Positions 47,276-57,305 of a DNA stretch of 64,000 nt are shown piece by piece. The translations under genes were made by a program, and so were the position numbers. This DNA comes from Gnetum montanum (lineage: Eukaryota; Streptophyta; Gnetopsida; Gnetales; Gnetaceae): NCBI GenBank assembly GCA_015680685.1, contig MNCI01005370.1, positions 833,292 to 897,291 of the forward strand. Reading direction: 5' to 3'. The notes under the pieces are model-generated. The model saw nothing but the letters and a program-made list of their open reading frames with translations. It did no database searches and was not told where the DNA came from. The first letter of the stretch is position 1. Each line of letters begins with the position of its first letter.

Positions 47276-47510
47276 CGGTTGCTGCTCTCGGAGCTTTGGG
47301 GGTTGTTGTTGGTGTTGTTGTTCTTGCTGTTGCTGCCGCGCTAGTGGCTGCTTCGTTTGTTGTTTCTGTGCTGGTGGTTGCCGTTGCTGCTACCGCTTTG
47401 CCTATTATTGCTGTTGCTGTGGCTGCTGTTGCTGTTGCTGTTGCTGTTGTTGTTGTTGCTGCTGTTGCTGTTGTTGTTGTCATTGCTGCTGCTGGTTTGA
47501 TTAAATTTTA
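47276..47510 (-). repeat. CAA/CAG trinucleotide region at LINE C 5' end
   Basis: An imperfect (CAR)n run on the LINE strand. One minus-strand frame is nearly pure Gln with a few stops; other frames give Thr/Ala or Ser/Asn runs. It sits just upstream of ORF1 and ends at about 47510, probably near the LINE 5' end. Confidence 0.7.
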
Positions 47511-47756
47511 GTGGTGTGGCTTATATTATTTTCAGTTAGAAGTGCTAAATTGTAAGATTTTGCACTATGAGTGTTGCTTAAAAAAAGGTAAAATATTATT
47601 ATACCATTGAGTCAACTTGAAATTATTCATTTACATGTTTTTCAGGGCCAACTGATTGGTTGAACAATCTCTCTGTGTGTTAATTTTTTCATTGATTGAG
47701 AAATGGTGGGGGAGTTCTACTATATACAAAAGAGGTACAAATGGTGGAGAAAGCAG

Positions 47757-47850
47757 AGCATATATATATAGAGCATGAAAAACGAGCAAAGACATATCCC
47801 ACAATATATATATATAGAGCATGGCAAACGAGCAAAGACATTATCCCACA
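47757..47850. repeat. Two-copy tandem duplication, period about 47
   Basis: ATATATATAGAGCATG-AAACGAGCAAAGACAT-ATCCCACA occurs twice in a row (about 47760-47803 and 47806-47850) with small differences. Confidence 0.8.
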
Positions 47851-48229
47851 AAACCCCAAAAACTAACTTTTAAAGCCCTCTGACATAGTAGCAATGATGA
47901 TAACTCTTATCATCTTGGTAATGGGAGGGACTTGTAACTACAAAGTGGTCTTTCCTTAGTGTGGCTATTAATTTAGATTTCATTCCTTCCTATGCATTAT
48001 AGTCTGCTTCATCTAGTTGGGATAGGGTTAGGATTGTGATGATGGTATAAAGAATTTCTTTTGTGTGCATTATTTTAACTTTTATTCTTGCATTTTTCAT
48101 GATTTTCAACAATGTTTCTTTCTTAAAAGTTATGAATAGATTGGGAAGTAACATCATGAGCTATTTTTGAACTTTTCTAACAGGAGGTGAGGTTATCCTT
48201 TCTTATGTTTTATTGATGTCATGCAACAG

Positions 48230-48303
48230 ATCAAGCAATGGTGGATTATGCTCTCAGTGATATTTGTTTTTATTTGCATTGCAGCAGACACAGTTTGAAT
48301 GTG
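48230..48303 (+). CDS. SPO11-1: SPO11-1-like gene, exon after the catalytic exon
   Basis: Preceded by ATGCAACAG and followed by the donor GTATGTAAAAG. It reads (D)QAMVDYALSDICFYLHCSRH then SLNV. Plant SPO11-1 has, right after its catalytic segment, a Q-x-x-VDRAI-x-DICIL-CSR-x-NLNV stretch; order, spacing and key residues agree. The first codon is completed by the last base of the exon ending at 30053 (phase 1 to phase 1), giving continuous DPLVFRDQAMVDY. The exon ends in phase 0. No stops. The Toprim domain and C-terminus must lie further to the right, mostly beyond this window. Confidence 0.87.
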
Positions 48304-49501
48304 GTATGTAAAAGTCAGTGTTGATTGGTCTGAAGATGCTAGAAGTGTTTTCATGTTGGATTACTAGAAGACATGGCATTTTTTAAAATTAGAGTTAAAC
48401 AAGACAAAGTTATATTGCAAATGCTTATTACAATATCACATAATTTAATGGCAATTTTAATGGATTCAGTGTCAGCTATCTTTTATACGTGTTATAGTAT
48501 CAAATAATTTTATTGCAATAAAATGTTTACCAACTATTAACATACTTAGAAAACAACAGGGATTTCTAGAAATGTCTAACATTTAGTTATTCCTCTAATA
48601 AAAAGAAATTTTCTCTTTGATTAGCAGCCCTCACTTGTGTCCAAACATAAGTGATAAATGTAATTGTGCTAATATAAGAGCTGCAAGGATCTTGAAAGAT
48701 ATTTTCTTTAGGTTGCTAGTTGGTGTTTGACAATAGTTAAGGGTATGGTAGGTTGCTAGGGGGAGTGCTTATGATCTTAAAGCTTGTGTTGCTGTTTGAT
48801 CAATGGTTAATGTAAGACACTCTGTAACACTCCTCTTAAGACTCACCAAAAGTTTTGATCCTCACCTGGATTTGCCTTTAAGGTCACTGATCGGGAATTG
48901 TATGCAAGCTGAACAAACGCTCAAGACCAAACATTAGAAATCACCAAAATGCTAATACTTAGAAATTTATTTCAAGATTTCTGCAATCAAGATGGACCTA
49001 CGATGCTCTTGATTTTTGGCAGCGGTAGCAATTCTCTCATATCATGGATCCTTGATCTATGTTGACAAATCTTTATGCCAAATTGCCCCACTTTTTTGTA
49101 GGTGTTCCCAAGTCCATACGATAACAACTCTAATGTATGTCATTTAGGCCTGAGTGTGCAAGGGTGGCTGGAGAGATGTATAGAAAAAACAAGGATTCAA
49201 CAATCCAATATCACAACTAACAAAATATTAGATTCAGGAAGGATTTCATGATGAGGGAAGAATTCTGAAAACAATGATCCTTGTTTTAAAAGACTTGTAT
49301 GAAACAAGGAGGAACTATGCATTCACCCTCTTTTGTCGTTAAACCCTCTTGAATGGATGTTTTCCCCCTTGCCATCAGTTGCCGATTCTTCTCTTTTTCA
49401 TTGTTATGCCTTAAGCAATCCTTCTATTATCTCTTGCTATTAATTTTTAAAAAAGTTTATTTACCTATGTGTTGTTATTTAAGTATCTCCTACTGTTGTA
49501 G
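48304..49501 (+). other. Start of the next SPO11-1 intron
   Basis: Begins GTATGTAAAAGTCAG. No further SPO11 exon was recognised before the LINE tail at 49502. The sequence is AT-rich and contains no recognised TE. Confidence 0.6.
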
Positions 49502-52500
49502 TTTTTTGAGAAAAGGACGGGCAAGTTCTTTTATAAGAAAACAAAATTTACAAAGAAACTAGAACAAGGGGTGAGGAACCCCCTATGACAAAAAGAGACA
49601 GAATTAAGGGAGGTAAACATCCAGCTACAACTAGTTCAAATGCAAACAGGGGAGAAAGAACCCCTGACATCACCACTAAAAGCACAACCATGAGGAGGAG
49701 CATATGGCTCACATTTCCTTCAACACCTACAACTAGGAACCCACAAAATTTGACAGTGGTGCTCTTACAAAGATGTAACAGTTTAAACAAATCATTCATC
49801 TTGAACAGTTAGGATTTAGCTTGCTCTTCACTTGAAACTCCATCAAAACATGGTGGCTTGCACTTCAAAAATTCTTGCAACATGACAGCCCCATCATTTA
49901 CCTCATTTTGATGCTGTCCTGCCTCATTTTCCTCATGATTCTGTACTGTTGGCTGTATATTTTGCTGTATAGATGTTGTAAGAAATCTAACAGAATGAGC
50001 AGGTGCTGCAAAGGCTTTTGCCAATGTTGAAGAGACTCATTCTTTTGGCTGCTAGAATTGGCACCACACTTATTCCTCATGTAAGTTTTCATGGTATTTA
50101 TTGTTCAAAGTCCTGTACACACTTTGAATGCTTTGCTTTAGTTGCCATGATAAAGTATTCCAAATTAACATTGAAGCCATTACTTCTCAATTTAGGCATA
50201 TGAAAGATAGGCCAACACCACATCAACCAATGCACAAAATCAGGCTTCATAAGGGGTTTGAAGGAAATTAACAGAAAGCCAAACCACATGTAGTCATAGT
50301 TGATGCCCAAGATGATGTATGGACATCGTCTGGCCCTAAGCCACTGGTGCGCACTTTGCTCGTGTGCCCGGTCTAGCTGGTGCTGTCTTTGTTCCTCCTC
50401 CTGCTCTGGCTCCTGCTGAGCCTGCTTCGTCGCGTCACGCTCTCTTTGGGTGGTTTCCTTTTGGATCAGCTCGTCTCGCACTTGGGCCTGGATCTCGTCC
50501 ACCAAACGGGCTTAGGCTACCTTCGCCAGCAGGGCTTGCTGCCTTATTATCTCCTGTTCCCTTTCGCAGAAACATGTTTCCATTTCCATCCGTGGCTATG
50601 CAAGGGCTTTCTCCCACTTTGCTTCCCACTCCCCACTTTGCTTCCCACTCCCGGCGCTCAACTTTGTGGGTTGCGGCTGCGGCTGCGGCTGCGGCTTCTA
50701 GAGCCGCTTGTTGTAGCACTTTGTCCCTTTTTTCATTGTGTCTCGATGTTTCAGGCGGTGACACCTTTGGCACCGCCATGGGGTTTGGGTTCCTCCGTCC
50801 CCTACAGCTACATCTTCTCCTAGTATACGTCACCGTGGGTTGGGTCCTCAAACCCTCTGGGTCGGTCGGAGGGGGTGGGTCAGACGGGGAGCCCCCCAGG
50901 GGGGGTAGTCCCTAGCCCCGGAGGATGTTGCCCCCCCGCTGCCCCCCACCACAGGGCTAGGATGAGCCTGGAGTGGTGGCCTTGCCTTTGTTGTTGCAGA
51001 GCCGCTAGAAAAAACCTGGGCAAGTTAACCCTAACTTCCATTTTAAGGCATTTGAGGAAAGTAAAGTGGATGCCTTGGAGTTTTGACCCGTTGCTAGACT
51101 GTACAAAGAATTAGTCCACAAGATCTGCTGCGAGGGCCCAGATTCGGGGTAGAGAGGATCTGGGCACTTGTTTGCTTTGCGTGCGTGGCATCGGCCCATC
51201 AAAGAAAATTTTGGCGTCCTGTAGCCCGCGTAAGGAGGGTAGAATGATTTCTCCATCGGCTTGGGCCCCCAGACACCTGGCAATCAAGGACTCAGTGCCC
51301 CTAAAAAAAGTTTGGTCCTTGTGCCAGTTAGCAAAAAAAGCATCGTCTAGAAGGGTTGGGTCACCGACCAGCCGTTGAAGGGCGTCACTCCATCCGCACT
51401 GCTCCACTAGCTGCCATAGCTCCTCATCTGCTTGGAATGTTGCACAATTAGGTTCGTACGTCGGTGTGACACCCATTGTTGCTTCAGTCTCTTTCTACGT
51501 TGCTTCGGCTTGGGAAACCACCTGTGGAGGGGGGGTGGGGCAGTCTATGTAGCTTGAAGATTTTATGATTTCTCATCTTCCACGCTACCCATAAAAGTAG
51601 TGTGGCTCGAGAATTGCCTATGAAGTTCATCGGGGGGCCGCACCCGCAGCATGCCATGTGGAGCGCATGTAGGCGCATTGGTAAATGAAGTGCTGCACGG
51701 TCTTGGGTGCAGCGCCGCATAGAGGACAGGTGTCATCCAGGACGAGGCCTCGTTTGCATAAGAGTGCTCAAACCGGTAGTGTGTCATTCTTAATTAACCA
51801 TAGGAACACTTTAATTTTCTCGGGCAGTCATCCTTGCTAGATTTGCCGCCAGCCTGGTACTGAAGGGTACATGGTCATCCATAGGCGGCGTGGCTTGAGA
51901 ATCGACCACCCTTGTGCCTGCATTTTGCGTGCGTGGCCGCAGAGCGTCTGCCAGGGCTTCGAGTCTTGCACCCCCGCCTCCCACTGTCTGTATTTCGCAT
52001 TCATTACTCAAAACCACTGGGTCGGCTCCCCACACTAGCTCGTGAAATAGATTAACAGGCATTGCTGGCCCATCATTAGCTCATCCTCAAACTTGGAAAT
52101 GCCCAACCCCCCGCATTACAGGGGCACGTGACCTAGTCCTAGCTCACAAGGTGAATTTTGCCCCCCCTCTGCCCCTTGAGTTTGTCGATAATGGCACTAG
52201 GAGGGGTGGCAACCTTGGCCACAAATCTAGTTATTGCTGTGAGTATCCCCGACGCCACCACCAATTGCCCCTTCCTGGTTAGGAAGCGATTGGCCCAGTG
52301 TCCCACTTGTCTTTCAACCTTTTCCAACAATGTTCCCCAAAACATACACCGCCCCCACTAGAAAAGTGGGATACCCAGGTAGGTATCTTTGATTGTTCCG
52401 AGCGAAATGTTCAAGACTTGTATCACTCGGCTCTTTATTTATGTATCCACGTTGACAAAATGAGCTGTTGACTTAGCCTTGTTAATCTCCAACCCTAGCT

Positions 52501-52890
52501 CATCCACCAACCATGAAAGTGCCACATTGATGCACTGCGCTTGTGGGACCCCGACACGAGTAAGTAACATTGTGTCATCCACGTAATGCTCAGCCAGACA
52601 TTCCACCCCTGCAATTTCTAGGCCGCCAACTCCCGCCGCCCTACAGTAATGTTGCATCAAATCCATAGCGATGATGAAAAGTAGGGGTGATAGGGGGTCT
52701 CCTCGCCGCAACCCTCTCCCAGATGAGGAGAGACCCCACAACCGCCCCCCTACGTCAAAAGAGAAACTTGCGGACGATTGCATGTGGATGCAAAGTTGGA
52801 TAAAGCCCTGGTCGAAACCTTTTCGCTGCATGATGGTGGTTAGGGCTTCCCAGCTGAGTGTGTTGTATGCCTTACTGATGTGATGAGGAT
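49502..52890 (-). pseudogene. LINE D, 5'-truncated, with 3' end and C-terminal extension
   Basis: A minus-strand LINE. RT lies at 52439-52885 (ISKAYNTLSWEAL, GDPLSPLLFIIAMDL, EHYVDDTMLL) and continues seamlessly past 52210 (TRFVAKVATPPSAIIDKL), showing this copy of the duplicated block is in its native place. zf-RVT follows at about 51850-51650 (LPEKIKVFLWL, DDTCPLCGAAPKTVQHF), then LQDAKIFFDGPMPRTQ and GSKLQGIHFTFLKCLK (about 51060). An Ala/Gln/Glu-rich coiled-coil stretch (50850-50350: HEKRDKVLQQAALEAAA, RDELIQKETTQRERDATK) is next. The 3' end is TTTGTAAATTTTG...CCGTCCTTTTCTC with a six-A tail. Many stops. Confidence 0.85.
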
Positions 52891-53850
52891 ATGAGAGTGC
52901 TAAATGGGTCCAAAGTAGAGCCTTGATTGATAGAATGCCTATGCAACAAAGTTTATCCACCCACTTTTGTTCTATTCATCATTGGTGACCAGGCTTAGAT
53001 TTAGGGGGGAGATAGGACTCATATTGCAAGTGTTGAAGCTAATGCTACTGGAACTGTGGGCAGTTGCTGGGTCCATATCTTAGTGTGTGAGCTTAGGGTG
53101 TGAGCTCTAGAATCTTGGAAGAGTTCTTGATTACCAGTAAGGAAAAGTTGTATCATTGAGGGTTCTTGTGATTGCTAGATGGGTCAAATCAATGTGATTG
53201 GACCAAGGAGCATGTGTTGTCTTGCCTAGCCACCTTGGTTAGAAGAGGTTCGTGATTCTTATGAATTTATGCATGCCATGTGGTGAGGGATGAATTCTCA
53301 TGTTCATGTAAGTCAAAGACTTCATATGGTGATCTAGCACTTCAGTTATTCCCATAACTTCCATGCTTCATAAAAAATCCTCTACCTTTGAAAGAAAAAG
53401 AGAATTTGAAAAAATGATGATGAATGAAAAGAAAAGAAAATATGATGAAAAGAAAGGAAAGACCAAGAAAATAAAGAAAAGACAAAAAAAAAAATGAATG
53501 ATGTATATTAGTAAAATAATAATGATGATAAGAAGAGGTGATGGGAGGATCAATGTAATGTCAAGCTTATTGGTCCATGCAAAATGTTATTTTTACCATC
53601 CTGAATTGATTTTATAATTACTCACATCAAAACCAACATGAGTGGTTGAACCAATACATGTGCACGCCTTTCTCATGTTCAACCCATGGTCCACATCACT
53701 TGGCTTGCCAAATTGTCATGGTCTAAGATAATCTTATGCTCATTCCTACCCATGTCCATGAAGTCTCTCTCTTAGTAAACTTTGGTAATGTCAATTGCTA
53801 CTTCCATCCAAATCCCAAATTAGTTGTTCCAAAGGTCAACATCGTCATCC
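52210..53850. repeat. 1641-bp duplicated block, right copy
   Basis: Counterpart of 42397-44037. LINE D reads through its left edge without a break, so this is probably the source copy. The part beyond about 52890 is non-LINE flanking DNA, including an A/G-rich tract at 53385-53550. Confidence 0.93.
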
Positions 53851-55539
53851 TTGACCCAAGCCTTGACTCCATTTGAACCCAGAAGTTTTTTCCTTTTGTT
53901 TGGTCATGGCATTGTAATCACTATTGAGATGTGGGATTGGTTAGCGTAGCCAAAGGGATTGATTAAAGGGTTCTAATAGAGAAAAATTTGGGGAACCTAC
54001 TGTGCATACGTGCATGGATGGAGGAGAACCAAACCGGAATCTTGACTTATGGATGATCAGTGACATGTTGCCTTGGTTCTATTCCACCAATGGTTAGACC
54101 ATGGAATAATCAATGCTAGATGATAGTGGAAGTGGTAGGTGCGATCTTGTGCTTGGAAGAGAGACTTGGAGGTTGATCCCTATGGTTTGGATGAGTAGTG
54201 ATGAAAGGATGTGGCAGTGGATCTTTGGTGGGACGTAGGACATGCTCACATGCTCCATGAGCTAATTGAATGGTTGGCTAGGATTCGATGATGTTGTGCT
54301 CTCACCATTCTCTCTCTTGTCCATTATTCATTCTTCATCTTTTCTATTCCATTCTTATCTATGGTTGTGTGTGGCAAGAATTCGATTGGGCAAAGCAAAG
54401 AATGAGATCTAGCCATCGAAGGGAATGGACTTGTGTTTGATGCTAATGTTTCACTGGTTGTTGAGAATCCACAAGTGTTTCATCAATAGGTTTCACAAGG
54501 GCAAGAAAGGCAAGTGCTTGCTATCGGGAGGATTCACTTGTGAGTCCTTGGTGGATTGGCATTGTAAGCAAGTAAGCTAATGCTTATCTCCCAATGATGG
54601 TGGTGGATGCGTTGTATAAGACACTTGATTGGTGTTCCACTTGTGAGTATCGACTCTTTGTGCTTCAAGGTTTGATCATGACAAACTCTCTCTCCAGTTT
54701 ACGTCATTTGCACTATATTTCATTATTCTTGGTGTTCTAATCATTTTCCTATTTCTCTAACTCCTCTTTCCTAGCTTTTAGTTCATGGGAATGCATACAT
54801 GGATCAATCAACTCAATTCCCCTGATTGCAGATGTCACCAAATGTAAGTTTGTAATGCTCTTGTTGTCTTGCTTCTTTGATATCTTGCTAGGTTGATTCA
54901 TGGTGATTTGGGTGTGTTGTTAACCTTGTGCATGGCTTTGGTGGTCAAGGAAGGTAAGTTCAAGGCATAAATGATGAAGTTTTGCATTTTCCTCATGTTT
55001 GGAAGGGTGTGCTAACACATTGCCTACATCAATGCAAGGGTGTCAATAGCCCTGCGCTAGTGGACTAGTATGAATGGGGGGACCTTCCAAACTCATTTTC
55101 ACACTGTCATTTCATTCTTGCTTTCCCTTGCTTCCATTTGGCCACAAATAGGCAAAACTTTGCTAGATTTTCACCTCATAGGTTGGATTAGTGATATTTT
55201 TACATGCATTGTTCTTGGTCTTCTTGTCCTTGGTGTTTTATGTGTGGTTCAAGCTTGGTGTATTGTAACTCAATCATGGGGGAGAAGCGTCAATCCGGAT
55301 ATGTATTTAATCCATTTGGTAGTTATATAAGCATATTCTACCTTATTTGTATTTACCCATGCACACCATGAGCTCATAGTTGTGATGATGTTTTTCAAGT
55401 GTTTCCAAGGGTTGTATTTATCATTGTTCTCACACGTAATTTTTGCAATGGTAGTATGATGCAAGGAACTTACTTGATTTTTAGTAGTCTTCATAGCTCA
55501 CTATGTTAGGGCGATAATGATCCAAGCTCTGTAGACCAA
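53851..55539. other. No gene recognised
   Basis: Mixed sequence without coding similarity. At about 55266 the word CTCAATCATGGGGGAGAAG resembles the internal polypurine-like motif of the Athila-like element. The region may therefore be part of a related element whose ORF follows. Confidence 0.4.
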
Positions 55540-57305
55540 GGAGGGTTGAGGTCAAACCATCTTAGGCCTTTGTTTGTGGGCCCATGCGAGAACCACCCGT
55601 TCTTGAGGAGGAAGGAGAAGAGCTCAAATCTCTTGACTTGGAACTTGCAGAACCTACTCTAGAAAGACCACCTAGAAGCAGATTGGGAGGTAGGTAGTCA
55701 TGTTCTCAATCTTTAGGTTCAGCCCATGCACAGTAGGCAGTTGAACAAGTGCTAGAGGAGCTAGCACGAAATGAAGATGATGCACTTGATGACATCCAAG
55801 AAGGCGTGGGTGCACACAATGTTCGACAATGACCACTTCATGAAGAAAAGAACTACCATCAATTCCTTGAGCTTGGTCCTCCTGAGTTCAAGGAGTCACT
55901 ATAGCGGATAAGCTTCTATGAGTACATCACCTAGTCTTTCACATGGTACTGGCATGAGGTAGAAGAATTCTACCAAAACCTTGTAGCAAACGGTGCCATG
56001 ACTTTTGTTGGAGGGATTATTGTGCCTATTTCTACATGTTCAATCTCTAGGGATTCCCAAATGAACTAGTAAACAATTGATGACCATGAACCCATAAAAT
56101 TGAGCCCAAGCTCAGGTCAAAGATCTTGTTTAAGGCCTTTGACATGGACAAAGCTGAGGTGAAGATGTCCAAACTTTCCTTGGTTCATAATGCCATGTAC
56201 AAAAAAGTTAGATAACTTTTTGTCCATGAAATAACCATCAGGTATTTTTGCTCCAAGGGCAAAAGTTATGGCAATGATGAGAGGGAAGATATCATCAACA
56301 TTCGTTTTTTCTTTACAAGGCCTTAGTTTAGAAGATCGAGGATGTAGCCAAAGATAAGAGGTAGGTTTATGCCTTTTCAGGGTTAATTCGAAAACTTTGT
56401 GAGTTGGCGGGCATAGTCAATCATGTGGAAAGACATCCCACAACTGTGGAAATGGTGGATTGGGAGAATATAATGGTGGTAGCTCTAAGGCACCAACCAG
56501 AGGTCATTGATGTAGTACTTGATTCAGAGGATGAGATGCCTTTTACGGAGGTACCCCATATATACTCTTCAGACCAACCCGCCAATGTCAAACAAGGGCA
56601 CCATTTGTGCCTCAAGCATCTCAGCATACATAAGTGCAACGACCTAGTAGATCTCTCCCCCAACCTCCTGGGTTTATCATCAAGTAGAGCTAGGAACCTC
56701 TTCTTGGTGTCAGTTTTTGATTTGTTAGGCATGTTGAAGGTGAGGGGCAAGTTGTGACAAGTCATGTTGAAGGTTTGCTAAACCTTGGTAGTAATTTCTT
56801 GGACATGATGGGAGCTATTGTGGGTGGTGAGGATGTAAGGGAGGATCTCTTTTTGTTTCATCCACCCTTGCTAGATGATCCACCCATGGTCCATTATGAT
56901 GCTCCTATTTAGTCACAATCCTGTGTTCCTTCGTGAAGTGTTTCCTCTTCCCATCGATTGAGGTGCAATATGCACAAAGTCCAGCATGCGGCAAAAATCC
57001 TTTAGGTATCCATTGATCAACTTGGGACTAGTCATTGGGCAGAAGAAGAGCAAAGGATTGATCCAAGTGCCGACTTGCTATTGAGGAACATTAACAGTAC
57101 GGTGGAGATTGAATTCATCAAGGTATGGACCAAGTTTGAAACTATGGATGCTAATAGAACATTTTATCTAAGGAAGCTACAGAGAAGCAAGGCTAAGGTA
57201 CAAAGGTTGCATGAACTAGAACACATCACATTTTTTGTACTAGCACCTTCCACAAACACTCCAAACAAACCACAATCCTTGGTTGAGGCATCTGAAAATT
57301 TTTAA
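55540..57305 (+). pseudogene. Decayed gypsy-associated ORF
   Basis: Frame pieces read LKSLDLELAEPTLERPPRSR, VLEELARNEDDALDDIQEGV, then FLELGPPEFKES and FTWYWHEVEEFYQNLVANGA with FVGGIIVPIS at about 55930-56030. The order of a W-x2-V-x-EFY-x-NL block then a V-x-G-x2-V block resembles the 'putative plant transposon protein' region of Athila-like ORFs. A better-kept 3' piece at 57075-57305 contains STVEIEFIKVWTKFETMDAN and KLQRSKAKVQRLHELEH. Stops and frameshifts are frequent. It ends where the minus-strand LINE E begins. Function unknown. Confidence 0.5.

Larger units (their letters stand above)
30054..48229 (+). other. Giant intron of the SPO11-1-like gene (18,176 bp)
   Basis: Bounded by the donor G|GTTTGTG at 30054 and the acceptor ATGCAACAG at 48229. 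Both flanking exons are split after the first base of a codon, and joining them gives VFRDQAMVDY, as expected for SPO11-1. The intron contains LINEs in both orientations, SINEs, an LTR copy, a duplicated block and an assembly gap of Ns. Confidence 0.8.

Noticed and set aside
47142-47511. Long Cys-rich or Val/Ala-rich plus-strand ORFs
   Set aside because: They are other-frame readings of the CAA/CAG run and of LINE C ORF1 on the opposite strand.
48840-49100. Possible host exon (HLDLPLRSLIGN-type frame)
   Set aside because: No splice-site and phase combination fits SPO11-1, and the frame soon stops.
50364-50915. 183-residue plus-strand ORF rich in Pro/Ala/Ser
   Set aside because: It lies opposite the Ala/Gln/Glu-rich coding remnant of LINE D on the minus strand and has no family features of its own.
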